NCBI GenBank assembly: GCA_022769545.1
Contig: JALEJS010000013.1
Location: 124,001 to 188,000 of the forward strand
From: Blautia sp.
Lineage (GTDB): Bacteria > Bacillota > Clostridia > Lachnospirales > Lachnospiraceae
Direction of reading: 5' to 3'
Length of the DNA stretch: 64,000 nucleotides
Position 1 is the stretch's first letter. Every line of letters starts with the position of its first letter. A program made the position numbers and the translations under genes. Below the pieces are notes generated by a model. The model did not search any database and was not told where the DNA came from. It was given only the letters and a program-made list of their open reading frames with translations. Positions 55,110 through 63,484 of the stretch are shown piece after piece.

Positions 55110-55922
55110 ATGAAAAAGAACAGCAAATTCAAACTTCTCCTCAGTGTTCTTGCAATCTGCGGTGCTCTTTTTTTCAGCTCTGTCACAGTCCTGGCTGCAT
55201 CAAAAAATGTCAATAAATGGTATACTACGCCGGCGAAGCACGTATACTATTTTGACGCAAAAGGCAAGATCACAAAGGGCCTGAAAAAAATCGGAAATTA
55301 TTATTATTTCTTTGACCAGAACGGGCGGCAGCGCTCCGGCTGGCAGAAAATCGGAAACCAGTATTACTTTTTCCGCATTTCCACCGGCAAGATGGCGTAT
55401 ATGTACAAATCAACAAAGGTGAACGGCATCACCCTCGACCGGTACGGAAGAGCTGTTCAGACCTCCTATGCCAAACGAAAGCTTGCCGTGATGTACAAAG
55501 TCAATCTGATCATGCAAAGTATCACAAAACCCTCCGACACGTATCGGGAACGTCTCCTGAAATGCTTCAACTATATCAGAAAAACCTACCGGTGTTCCAA
55601 CATCGGCAGCTTCCGGGGCTATACCGGAGACCGTAACTGGGATCTGTACTACGCGGAGCGGATTTTCATTAGCGGATTTTCCACCTCCGACTGTCACAGC
55701 GACGGTGTTCTTTTCGCCTATTTCACCAACGCAGTGGGATACCCGGCGAAGGCAGTCTCTTCCGGCGGTCACGGATGGGCAGAGATTGGAAATTATGTTT
55801 ATGATGTGAACTGGTCACGCAATTATCCCAGCTACAATTTCTTTGGTCTGCATCTCAACACCAGACCCACCAGCGTGATCCCGAATTACCGCAATAACCG
55901 CCGTTATGTAATCAACATCTGA
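55110..55922 (+). CDS. Secreted wall-binding transglutaminase-fold protein
   Basis: 270 residues from an ATG with AAAGGAG 7 bases upstream. A signal peptide ends near VLAA at 30. Residues about 35-115 contain cell-wall binding repeats (KHVYYFDAKGKITKGLKKIGNYYYFF style). The C-terminal half is a transglutaminase/protease core with Cys195 in STSDCHSDG, His221 in GGHGWAEIG and Asp232 in VYDVNWS, a full triad. It may cross-link or cleave surface or spore-coat proteins. Position after sigK suggests, but does not prove, late sporulation use. Confidence 0.8.
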   Translation: MKKNSKFKLLLSVLAICGALFFSSVTVLAASKNVNKWYTTPAKHVYYFDAKGKITKGLKKIGNYYYFFDQNGRQRSGWQKIGNQYYFFRISTGKMAYMYKSTKVNGITLDRYGRAVQTSYAKRKLAVMYKVNLIMQSITKPSDTYRERLLKCFNYIRKTYRCSNIGSFRGYTGDRNWDLYYAERIFISGFSTSDCHSDGVLFAYFTNAVGYPAKAVSSGGHGWAEIGNYVYDVNWSRNYPSYNFFGLHLNTRPTSVIPNYRNNRRYVINI

Positions 55923-55939
55923 TCCGTATCCGCATACCT

Positions 55940-55977
55940 AAAAAGTCCCGGAGGCTTTCCCCCCGGGACTATATTTT
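55940..55977. terminator. Bidirectional terminator between convergent genes
   Basis: AGTCCCGG (55944-55951) pairs with CCGGGACT (55963-55970). The plus strand continues ATATTTTTT and the minus strand TTTTT, so it serves both the secreted protein and trhP. Confidence 0.85.
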
Positions 55978-55978
55978 T

Positions 55979-57205
55979 TCAGTTTTCGGATCGTCTCAGA
56001 ATATCATAGCGCTCCGCTTCCCCGTCCAGCTTCACAAAAAGCTTCTGCCTTGGATGGGGTGCGCTCTCTGCAGCATTTCCGTCCTCATCGTAAATTGCCT
56101 GAACGGTCACCTCCAGATTTCTTCCGTCCGGCTTCATAATTTCGATACTTTCCCCCACGGAGAACTTATTCCTCTGGGTAATCTGCACCAAGCCTCTCTC
56201 ATCGACGGTCTCTGCATATCCCAGATACGTATATTCCTTCACATAGGTATTGTTGTCATAAATCTGTGCGTTCTGGTCCGGTTTCCCGTAGAAAAATCCG
56301 GTGGTAAACTGACGGTAGGTACAGTTTGAAATCTGATCCAGATACCACGGCAGATTTTCTTTATATTTTTCCGGGCTTTCCAGATAATCATCGATCGCTT
56401 TCCGGTAGGTGCGGGCCACCGTCGCCACATACAGCGCCGTTTTCATTCTGCCTTCGATCTTCAGGCTGTCGATTCCGGAATTCAGAAGGTCCTCCAGATG
56501 CTCCACCATACACAGATCCCTGGAGTTGAAAATATAGGTTCCCCGCTCGTTTTCAAACACGGGCATATATTCCCCGGGCCTGGTTTCTTCTACGATAGAA
56601 TATTTCCACCGGCACGGATGGGTACAGGCTCCCTGGTTGGCATCTCTTCCCACCAGATAATTGCTCAGAAGGCAGCGTCCCGAATAGGAAATGCACATTG
56701 CCCCATGCACAAACGTCTCAATTTCCAGATCCTCCGGAATGTGCTCCCGGATCTCACGGATTTCCTGAAGCGACAGTTCCCTGGCTGTCACGACGCGCTT
56801 TGCGCCAAGACGATGCCAGAACAGAAAGGTTTCATAGTTTGTATTGTTTGCCTGCGTGCTGATATGACATTCAATTTCCGGACAGATCTCCCGGGCATAG
56901 GTAAAAATTCCCGGATCTGCGATGATCAGCGCGTCCGGTTTCAGTTCCTTCAGCTCTTTTAAATACTCGCGCACACCAGACAGATCGTAATTATGTGCCA
57001 GGATATTCACAGTCACATATACCTTTACGTGATGGGCATGGGCAAAAGCAATGCCCTCGGCCATATCCTCAGGGGAAAAGTTTTTTGCCTTTGCCCTGAG
57101 GCCAAAGGCTTCCCCACCGATATAAACCGCATCTGCGCCAAACATCACTGCGATCTTCAGCACTTCCAGGCTGCTGGCCGGTACGAGCAATTCCGGTTTT
57201 TTCAT
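55979..57205 (-). CDS. trhP: tRNA hydroxylation protein TrhP (peptidase U32 family)
   Basis: 408 residues. The U32 signature ETFVHGAMCISYSGRCLLSN is followed by the iron-sulfur Cys positions GACTHPCRW. The opening KPELLVPASSLEVLKIAVMFGADAVYIGGE is typical. In B. subtilis TrhP proteins (YrrN/YrrO) help form 5-hydroxyuridine at tRNA position 34. The gene lies 5 bases from trmR, whose product methylates this base. Only one U32 gene is present here, against two in B. subtilis. Confidence 0.9.
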   Translation of the reverse strand: MKKPELLVPASSLEVLKIAVMFGADAVYIGGEAFGLRAKAKNFSPEDMAEGIAFAHAHHVKVYVTVNILAHNYDLSGVREYLKELKELKPDALIIADPGIFTYAREICPEIECHISTQANNTNYETFLFWHRLGAKRVVTARELSLQEIREIREHIPEDLEIETFVHGAMCISYSGRCLLSNYLVGRDANQGACTHPCRWKYSIVEETRPGEYMPVFENERGTYIFNSRDLCMVEHLEDLLNSGIDSLKIEGRMKTALYVATVARTYRKAIDDYLESPEKYKENLPWYLDQISNCTYRQFTTGFFYGKPDQNAQIYDNNTYVKEYTYLGYAETVDERGLVQITQRNKFSVGESIEIMKPDGRNLEVTVQAIYDEDGNAAESAPHPRQKLFVKLDGEAERYDILRRSEN

Positions 57206-57209
57206 GTTC

Positions 57210-57854
57210 TCACTCCTGTTTTATGCTTAACGTAACACCATCCCCCAATGGCAGCACGGAGGTCACCAGTGACGGATGATGCGTCAGTTCAAATAGATAT
57301 TCTCTCATTCTTTTATATATGGTACGGTTTCTCCGTTCCACCAGATAGTGGGATTCGATCAGATCTCCCTCCTGCAGAACATTATCGGAGACCAGCACCC
57401 CTCCTATCTTCATCAGGCGAAGCACATCCGGCAGCCAGTGAATATACTGCCCTTTTGCCGCATCCATAAAAATCAGATCAAACTCTCCCTCCAGATTTTT
57501 CAGTATTTCTCCCGCATCTCCTTCCAGAAGCGTAATCTGATCCTGTCTTCCTGCTTTTGCAAAATTATTTTTTGCCAGCAGGATCCTCTTTTCATAATTT
57601 TCTATGGTGGTAATCTGCGCATCCTCCGGTGCATACTCGCAGAAAAGAAGCGTGGAAAAGCCCACTGCCGTCCCAACCTCAAGTATCCTGCGCGGCTTAT
57701 GCAAAGCCAGCAGCGTTCTCAGAAAAGACTGCATTTCCCTGCGTACGACGGGAACCCCCTGCTGAAGTGCCTCCTTTTCCAGATTTTCCAGAAACGGGGG
57801 ATGCCCTGTGTCAAGAGAGTTGATGTATGTCCGCATCCGTTCTTCTACAATCAA
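57210..57854 (-). CDS. trmR: tRNA 5-hydroxyuridine methyltransferase TrmR
   Basis: 214 residues, Rossmann SAM-binding motif ILEVGTAVGFSTLLF and the metal/SAM segment FDLIFMDAAKGQYIHWL. It resembles B. subtilis YrrM, which makes 5-methoxyuridine at the wobble position. The likely TTG start at 57854 overlaps the mltG-like stop (TTGA) behind AAGGAG; the first ATG is 18 bases later and has a weaker ribosome site. It is coupled to trhP. Confidence 0.88.
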   Translation of the reverse strand: MIVEERMRTYINSLDTGHPPFLENLEKEALQQGVPVVRREMQSFLRTLLALHKPRRILEVGTAVGFSTLLFCEYAPEDAQITTIENYEKRILLAKNNFAKAGRQDQITLLEGDAGEILKNLEGEFDLIFMDAAKGQYIHWLPDVLRLMKIGGVLVSDNVLQEGDLIESHYLVERRNRTIYKRMREYLFELTHHPSLVTSVLPLGDGVTLSIKQE

Positions 57855-58255
57855 GACTCTCCTTCTCCCCCTTCCTCCGTATCACCGGACATGATCGCCA
57901 TCATTCTCGTCGGTGTGTAGGCAGTACTGAGAAGATACGTTCCGGGTTTCATCTGATTATGGTAATTGGAGCACAGCTCCTGAATCACAAACACCTTTGC
58001 ATCTTCGATAAGACCTTTGCTCTGAAGAACCTTCCCGATCTCATAAACCGATGAGCCCTCCTGAATGACGACGGTCACTTCCTGTCCTTCCCCCGGACTC
58101 ATGGCGCGCTGATTAAAAATGTTATAGCCGAACTGATAGGTGCTTTTCCCGATCCAGAAGATCAGAACTGCCACACAGATATATAATACACATCTGAAAA
58201 AACTGCTGGCCAGAATCACACCCAGCTTGCCGACCTTGTCTCTTGTGCTTCCCAT
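57851..58255 (-). CDS. MltG-like protein, N-terminal part only
   Basis: 134 residues. One membrane helix (about 20-42) is followed by a LysM-like segment VTVVIQEGSSVYEIGKVLQS and GLIEDAKVFVIQELCSNY, then KPGTYLLSTAYTPTRMM. This matches the N-terminal domain of the MltG/YceG endolytic transglycosylase, but the catalytic domain with its Glu is absent. The gene stands where yrrL/mltG occurs in B. subtilis. It may be a natural short form or a regulator. Confidence 0.75.
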   Translation of the reverse strand: MGSTRDKVGKLGVILASSFFRCVLYICVAVLIFWIGKSTYQFGYNIFNQRAMSPGEGQEVTVVIQEGSSVYEIGKVLQSKGLIEDAKVFVIQELCSNYHNQMKPGTYLLSTAYTPTRMMAIMSGDTEEGGEGES

Positions 58256-58278
58256 AAACTGCTCCCTTCTCAGGAATA

Positions 58279-58617
58279 TTACAATTCCGGTATATGCATT
58301 CTCATTTCATCTGTCACCCTCAGAAATATTTTCTGCATAAGCTTACACAGCGCCAGCTCCGCATCCAGGTATGCATTCACCTGCGGATCCTTTCGAAGCT
58401 CCCGGGATTCTGCGTACAGCTGTTCCAGAATCATCGGAAGATCCTCTTTCTCTGCCTGCTGCTGCAAACGATAATTGTTTTTCCGAAACTGATCCACACG
58501 CTCCTTAAGCTCCGTATTCTCCATCAGTTTCTGTTCCTGTTCCGTATATTGCCGGTAAATCTCTGTCTCCATCAGCGTCTTTATCAGAAGATCTACGCTT
58601 TTGTTCAGTTCTTCCAT
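58279..58617 (-). CDS. YlbF family regulator
   Basis: 112 residues, entirely helical, with ETEIYRQYTEQEQKLMENTE and KEDLPMILEQLYAESRELRK and PQVNAYLDAELALCKLMQKI. B. subtilis YlbF and YmcA act with RicT on RNA processing and developmental phosphorelays. The gene is 10 bases downstream of RNase J, which fits an RNA-processing role. Family call is good; precise role unknown. Confidence 0.85.
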   Translation of the reverse strand: MEELNKSVDLLIKTLMETEIYRQYTEQEQKLMENTELKERVDQFRKNNYRLQQQAEKEDLPMILEQLYAESRELRKDPQVNAYLDAELALCKLMQKIFLRVTDEMRMHIPEL

Positions 58618-58627
58618 CCCTTTTTCC

Positions 58628-60526
58628 TCATGCTTCCATGATAATCGGAAGAATCATCGGTCTCCTCTTTGTCCGTTTCCAGACATAATCTCCAAGAGCA
58701 TCTCTCACATTGTTTTTAATCTTTCCCCAGTCGGTAATGTTCCGGTCCAGACAGTCCTCCAGTACCTCTTCCACCGCCTCCCGGGCGTGCTCCATCAGAT
58801 CCTCGGATTCTCTCACATACACAAACCCTCTGGAAACAATATCCGGACCGGAAAGTACGATGTTGCTGTGACGCTCCAGCGTCATCACAACGATCATAAT
58901 TCCGTCCTCTGCAAGATGCTGGCGGTCACGCAGCACGATGTTTCCGACATCTCCCACGCCAAGTCCATCCACCAGGATTCCGCCGGTCTGAACCGTACCG
59001 GTAATCTCTGCCGTCTGACCGTCCATCTCCAGCACATTTCCCGATTTCAGAATAAAAATGTTTTCCTTCGGAATTCCAAGCTCCTGTGCAATATGCTTAT
59101 GTGCCACCAGATGTCTGTATTCTCCGTGCACCGGAATGGCATACTTCGGCCGGACCAGAGAATAGATCAGCTTGATTTCTTCCTGACAGGCATGTCCGGA
59201 AACATGCGCATCCTGGAAAATTACTTTTGCACCCTTGGAGTATAACTCATTGATCACCTTGGATACCGCTTTTTCATTTCCCGGAATAGGGTTGGAACTG
59301 AAAATGATCGTATCATTCGGCTTGATCGTAATCTTTTTGTGGATATTCGCCGCCATCCGCGACAGTGCCGCCATGGATTCTCCCTGACTTCCCGTGGTGA
59401 TCAGAACAATCTTATCATCCGGGTAGTTTTTCACCTGATCAATCTCGATCAGTGTATCATCCGGAATACGCAGATATCCCAGCTCCGCTGCAGTACCGAT
59501 TACATTTACCATGCTCCGGCCTTCCACGGCAACCTTTCTTCCAAATCGATATGCCGTATTGATAATCTGCTGCACACGATCCACGTTCGATGCGAATGTG
59601 GCGATGATAATACGGGCATTTTTGTGTTCGTTAAACAGATTGTCAAAAACCCGTCCCACCGTTTTTTCAGACATGGTAAATCCGGGGCGCTCAGCGTTTG
59701 TGCTGTCTCCCATCAGCGCCAGCACACCCTTCTTTCCGATTTCTGCCAGACGCTGCAGGTCAATGGCGTCGCCAAATACCGGGGTATAATCCACCTTGAA
59801 GTCCCCTGTGTGTACAATAATTCCCACCGGAGAATAGATTGCCAGTGCGGAAGCATCCTGAATGCTGTGATTCGTCTTGATAAATTCAATGGAAAAAGCG
59901 CCCAGATTGATAACCTGGCCATGCTTTACCTCTTTCATTTTCGTGGTCTGTACCATACCATGCTCTTTCAGCTTGTTGGTAATCAGAGCCAGCGTCAATT
60001 TTGTAGAATATATGGGCACATTGACATCCTTCAGAACATACGGAAGCGCACCGATATGATCCTCGTGTCCATGCGTGATCACAAAGCCTTTTACCTTGGA
60101 AATATTTTCTTTTAGATAGGTAACATCCGGAATCACCAGGTCAATTCCCAGCATATCATCCTCCGGGAAGGAAAGGCCGCAGTCTACCACAACAATGCTG
60201 TCTTCATATTCAAAAGCAGTGATGTTCATTCCGATTTGCTCCAGACCGCCAAGCGGGATGACTTTCAATTTGGATATCTCTCTGCGGTTTCGTTCATTCT
60301 TTCCCTGGAACGCGAGCTTGTCTCCCCGCTTTAATCCCGACTGCTTGGTCGGAAGCTGACTCTGCGCCTGCTTTCCGTTCTTTGCGGATTTACCGGAACC
60401 CGGCTTACTCTGCTGTGTCATATACTTCTGGTTTGTATTTTTTGCCCGGTTGTAGCTGTTTTTTCCGTTTACCGGACTCTTGCGGCGTTTGCCGCCGCCT
60501 CTGTAATTACTGTTATCATTTTTCAA
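58628..60526 (-). CDS. rnj: Ribonuclease J
   Basis: 632 residues. A basic, low-complexity extension of about 85 residues precedes a metallo-beta-lactamase domain with THGHEDHIGA (His152-His157), beta-CASP and KH-like C-terminal parts (GHACQEEIKLIYSLVRPKYA). RNase J has 5' exonuclease and endonuclease activity on mRNA. The extension has many Lys, Gly and Asn and may bind RNA. YlbF lies downstream. Confidence 0.95.
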   Translation of the reverse strand: MKNDNSNYRGGGKRRKSPVNGKNSYNRAKNTNQKYMTQQSKPGSGKSAKNGKQAQSQLPTKQSGLKRGDKLAFQGKNERNRREISKLKVIPLGGLEQIGMNITAFEYEDSIVVVDCGLSFPEDDMLGIDLVIPDVTYLKENISKVKGFVITHGHEDHIGALPYVLKDVNVPIYSTKLTLALITNKLKEHGMVQTTKMKEVKHGQVINLGAFSIEFIKTNHSIQDASALAIYSPVGIIVHTGDFKVDYTPVFGDAIDLQRLAEIGKKGVLALMGDSTNAERPGFTMSEKTVGRVFDNLFNEHKNARIIIATFASNVDRVQQIINTAYRFGRKVAVEGRSMVNVIGTAAELGYLRIPDDTLIEIDQVKNYPDDKIVLITTGSQGESMAALSRMAANIHKKITIKPNDTIIFSSNPIPGNEKAVSKVINELYSKGAKVIFQDAHVSGHACQEEIKLIYSLVRPKYAIPVHGEYRHLVAHKHIAQELGIPKENIFILKSGNVLEMDGQTAEITGTVQTGGILVDGLGVGDVGNIVLRDRQHLAEDGIMIVVMTLERHSNIVLSGPDIVSRGFVYVRESEDLMEHAREAVEEVLEDCLDRNITDWGKIKNNVRDALGDYVWKRTKRRPMILPIIMEA

Positions 60527-60672
60527 TCATTACACCTCCATAGGCCGTGCATTCTTCAAAACAACGATAATTTTTTCACCAAAAAAAGCATACCCGTCCC
60601 GTCTCCGTGCCAGGTACTAAAAAATCATTGCACGTCCTTTCACTAACATAACGAATTCATTTCACTTCAAAT

Positions 60673-60933
60673 TCATTCCATTTCAAAATCAACATCTTCC
60701 AGCATCTGTTCAAAAACCTTAAATACCGCCTCAAGCTCGTTCTCATCCTCAACCATCTCGTAGCAGGCATCTGCGCTGTTTTCCTCTGATACATCCTTCA
60801 GAATATAGGCGGTTGCTTCCTCTTCCAGTGAGTCGGATACCAGCAGATAACTGATTCCTCTGATTTTTGTCTGTTCTTCAATATAAAACTCTTCGATTGC
60901 TCCATCTTCCGACTCAAATCTGATTTTTTCCAT
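60673..60933 (-). CDS. DUF1292 protein (YrzB-like)
   Basis: 86 residues, acidic, with KIRFESEDGAIEEFYIEEQT and SYLLVSDSLEEEATAYILKD, characteristic of DUF1292. The ATG at 60933 overlaps the ruvX stop (TGATG) after GGGAGG. The family is conserved beside ruvX and ireB; the function is unknown. Downstream is a 146-base AT-rich gap before RNase J in which I see no gene or clear signal. Confidence 0.88.
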   Translation of the reverse strand: MEKIRFESEDGAIEEFYIEEQTKIRGISYLLVSDSLEEEATAYILKDVSEENSADACYEMVEDENELEAVFKVFEQMLEDVDFEME

Positions 60934-61370
60934 CAAACTTCCTCCCGGTTTAAACGCAGATAATCCAGATACCCCTGCAGAATAAATACTGCTGCCAGGC
61001 CATCCAGACACTGCTTGCGATTCTCTCTGCGCACACCGGCCTCCATCAGAGTACGGTTTGCCTCCAGTGTCGTCAGCCTCTCATCCCACATCACAACCGG
61101 CAATCCTGTGCGGGACTCCAGTTTCTCTTTGAATTCCAGTGCCTTTTCTGCACGTTCTCCCACTGTATTGTTCATGTTTTTGGGATATCCCACAACAATG
61201 GTCTCAACCTGATATTCTTTGGTCAGTTCCTCAATCCTTGCCAGCGTCTGACGAAGTTTGTTTTCCTGTTTTCTCCAGATCGTCTCAAGATTCTGAGCGG
61301 TCAGTCCGAGGGGATCACTCAGTGCCACTCCCACTGTCTTTGATCCGTAATCCAGTCCGAGAATTCTCAT
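60933..61370 (-). CDS. ruvX: Putative pre-16S rRNA nuclease / Holliday junction resolvase RuvX (YqgF)
   Basis: 145 residues from the ATG at 61370. The RNase H-like fold is marked by [19 protein letters not shown] and [18 protein letters not shown], then [12 protein letters not shown] with catalytic Asp and Glu. The family trims pre-16S rRNA 5' ends in bacteria; older names call it a resolvase. The start is 1 base after the ireB stop, and the stop overlaps yrzB. Confidence 0.93.
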   Translation of the reverse strand: MRILGLDYGSKTVGVALSDPLGLTAQNLETIWRKQENKLRQTLARIEELTKEYQVETIVVGYPKNMNNTVGERAEKALEFKEKLESRTGLPVVMWDERLTTLEANRTLMEAGVRRENRKQCLDGLAAVFILQGYLDYLRLNREEV

Positions 61371-61371
61371 C

Positions 61372-61644
61372 TTACCGTTCCCAGGATTTGTTCCTGATGT
61401 ACTCATTCAGAAGCTCTTCCACGAGTTCATCCCGCTCAACCTTCATGATCATGCTTCTTGCGCCTTTATGGCTTGTAATGTATGTGGGATCTCCGGACAT
61501 AATATATCCGACAATCTGATTCACCGGATTGTATCCCTTCTCATCCATTGCATTATAAACCAGATCCAGCACTTCTTTTACCTGAAGCTCCTGCTCCGGC
61601 ATTGTCTTGAAATATTGGGTGCTTCCCAAGTTGTTCTCTGCCAT
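61372..61644 (-). CDS. IreB family regulatory phosphoprotein (UPF0297)
   Basis: 90 residues, beginning [13 protein letters not shown]. The tract [20 protein letters not shown] followed by [20 protein letters not shown] is nearly invariant in the family. In Enterococcus IreB is a substrate of the PASTA kinase IreK and affects cephalosporin resistance. A GTG three codons upstream is an alternative start. First gene of the ireB-ruvX-DUF1292 unit. Confidence 0.93.
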   Translation of the reverse strand: MAENNLGSTQYFKTMPEQELQVKEVLDLVYNAMDEKGYNPVNQIVGYIMSGDPTYITSHKGARSMIMKVERDELVEELLNEYIRNKSWER

Positions 61645-61699
61645 TTTTCTCACGTCCTTACATGTATTTCTTTTCTATTCTAATATATATTTGTACAAA

Positions 61700-63028
61700 T
61701 TACAACGAAAACTTTACCTCTCCCAGGAGAGTATGTTTTTCCAGAAACGACTGCGGGACCATCGTCACGATATCATTCACCGCGATTCCCTCCTGTTTTT
61801 TCACCGCCGCGCGGACATATTCCCGGCTGTGTCCCACCAGATAGGTTTCCTGTTTCACACAGATTTCCTCTTCCAGAAGAACCTCCAGTTCATTTCCCAG
61901 CATGGCTTTTTCATACTCCGCTGCCCGCTTTTCATGCAGCTGAAGCAGAATGTCACTGCGCCTTCCCTTTTCCTGTTCCGTCAGCTGTCCGTCCATGGCC
62001 GCTGCCTTCGTTCCCTGTCTGCGGGAATATTTGAAAATGTGCGTCTCGTAAAAACGGATTTTTCTGACAAACGCCTCCGATTCCCGGAAATCTTCTTCCG
62101 TTTCCATCGGGAAACCGACAATCACGTCTGTAGTCAACGCCGGATTCCCATAATATCTGCGCAGAATCTTGCAGCGCTCCTCATATTCCCCGCTGCGGTA
62201 TCTCCGGTTCATCCGCTCAAGAGTCCGGTCGCAGCCGCTCTGCAAAGACAGGTGAAAATGCGGGCAGACCTTGGGCATGGCAGCAAGCTCCCGCACAAAA
62301 TCTTCCGTCACGATTCCCGGTTCCAGCGATCCGAGCCGGATTCTCTGAATTCCGTCCACTCCGTGGACCTTCCGGATCAGTGTCAGCAGATTTTCTCCTT
62401 TTTCCGGGAAGTCTGCTCCATAGGAACTCAGATGAATTCCGGTAAGCACCACCTCTTTATAGCCTTTTTTTGCAAGTGCCCCAACTTCCCGCACCACAGA
62501 ATCCACGCTGCGGCTTCTCACTCTGCCGCGAGCGTAGGGGATGATACAGTAGGTACAGAACTGATTGCATCCATCCTGTACTTTTATATATGCGCGCACA
62601 TGCTCCGCAGTCCGGTCAATGGACAGATCCTCATATTCTCTGGTTCTGCCGATCTCAATCACCCTGGTCTGCCTGCAATGCTGTTCCTCATATTCCTGCA
62701 GCGCTTCCACAATGTTCTTTTTCTGATTATTGCCCAGAATCAGATCTACGGATTCATCCTGATCCAGTTTTCCTGTACCGGTCTGCGCATAGCAGCCCGT
62801 CGCCACCACGATCGCATCCGGATTCATCTTTTTTGCCTTATGGAGCATCTGCCTGGACTTGCGGTCTGCGATATTGGTTACTGTACAGGTATTGATCACA
62901 TAGATGTCTGCCCCCGGTTCAAAGGGAACGATTTCATATCCGGCAGCTTCCAGAAGCTGCTGCATGGCCTCTATCTCATAAGCATTCACCTTGCATCCCA
63001 GGTTGTGTAATGCAACTTTTTTCTTCAT
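61700..63028 (-). CDS. mtaB: tRNA t6A37 methylthiotransferase MtaB
   Basis: 442 residues. N-terminal UPF0004 domain with Cys in NLGCKVNAYE, TCTVTNIAD and ATGCYAQ, then the radical SAM motif VQDGCNQFCTYCIIPYARGR and a C-terminal TRAM domain. It adds a methylthio group to t6A at tRNA position 37 for ANN codons. The LGCKVN opening distinguishes it from MiaB and RimO. It is 45 bases upstream of ireB. Confidence 0.93.
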   Translation of the reverse strand: MKKKVALHNLGCKVNAYEIEAMQQLLEAAGYEIVPFEPGADIYVINTCTVTNIADRKSRQMLHKAKKMNPDAIVVATGCYAQTGTGKLDQDESVDLILGNNQKKNIVEALQEYEEQHCRQTRVIEIGRTREYEDLSIDRTAEHVRAYIKVQDGCNQFCTYCIIPYARGRVRSRSVDSVVREVGALAKKGYKEVVLTGIHLSSYGADFPEKGENLLTLIRKVHGVDGIQRIRLGSLEPGIVTEDFVRELAAMPKVCPHFHLSLQSGCDRTLERMNRRYRSGEYEERCKILRRYYGNPALTTDVIVGFPMETEEDFRESEAFVRKIRFYETHIFKYSRRQGTKAAAMDGQLTEQEKGRRSDILLQLHEKRAAEYEKAMLGNELEVLLEEEICVKQETYLVGHSREYVRAAVKKQEGIAVNDIVTMVPQSFLEKHTLLGEVKFSL

Positions 63029-63115
63029 ATTACCACTTCACTCCTGCTCAAAAAAACATACTTCAAAAATATTTATTTAAAATAATTAACACACACAAAT
63101 TTTACGTTTTAAATC

Positions 63116-63144
63116 TTGACTTTTATCCTCCAGGTTAGTAAGAT
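63116..63144 (+). promoter_or_regulatory. Sigma-A promoter of the HPr-like gene
   Basis: TTGACT (63116-63121), 17 bases, TAAGAT (63139-63144), about 40 bases before the start. It is in the 155-base divergent gap to mtaB, which otherwise is AT-rich without features. Confidence 0.6.
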
Positions 63145-63183
63145 GATAACTGTGAACACAAATTGGCAAGGGAGGTATAAAAC

Positions 63184-63420
63184 ATGAAGACAGCTAAGAT
63201 CTCACTGAACTCCATCGATAAAGTGAAAGCATTTGTGAATGAAATCAGCAGATTTGACTGTGATTTTGATCTGGTATCCGGCAGATATGTTATCGACGCA
63301 AAATCCATTATGGGTATTTTCAGTCTGGATTTGTCCAAACCGATCGATCTGAATATCCATGCAGACGGTTCTGTACTGGATGAAGTAATGGCAGTCATCG
63401 ATAAATACACCGTAGCTTAA
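63184..63420 (+). CDS. HPr-like protein lacking the phosphocarrier histidine
   Basis: 78 residues. The core VIDAKSIMGIFSLDLSKPID matches HPr around the regulatory Ser46 (Ser41 here). The active-site loop GLHARPA is missing: the segment is SLNSIDKVKAFVNEIS, without His. It cannot carry PTS phosphate but could still be a target of HPr kinase or a CcpA corepressor. GGGAGG precedes the ATG. A strong terminator follows. Confidence 0.85.
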   Translation: MKTAKISLNSIDKVKAFVNEISRFDCDFDLVSGRYVIDAKSIMGIFSLDLSKPIDLNIHADGSVLDEVMAVIDKYTVA

Positions 63421-63436
63421 CCATAGCTCAAATCGG

Positions 63437-63466
63437 GAGGAACCGGAAGCCGGTTCCTCTTTTTAT
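63437..63466 (+). terminator. Terminator of the HPr-like gene
   Basis: GAGGAACCGG (63437-63446) pairs perfectly with CCGGTTCCTC (63450-63459), a loop of AAG, then TTTTTATT. Confidence 0.88.
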
Positions 63467-63484
63467 TCCATTTTCCCGTATCTC

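Noticed and set aside
61607-63010. 467-codon open frame on the plus strand
   Set aside because: It is antisense to mtaB, and its translation is rich in His, Phe and Leu without a domain; such shadow frames are common in this window because of codon bias.
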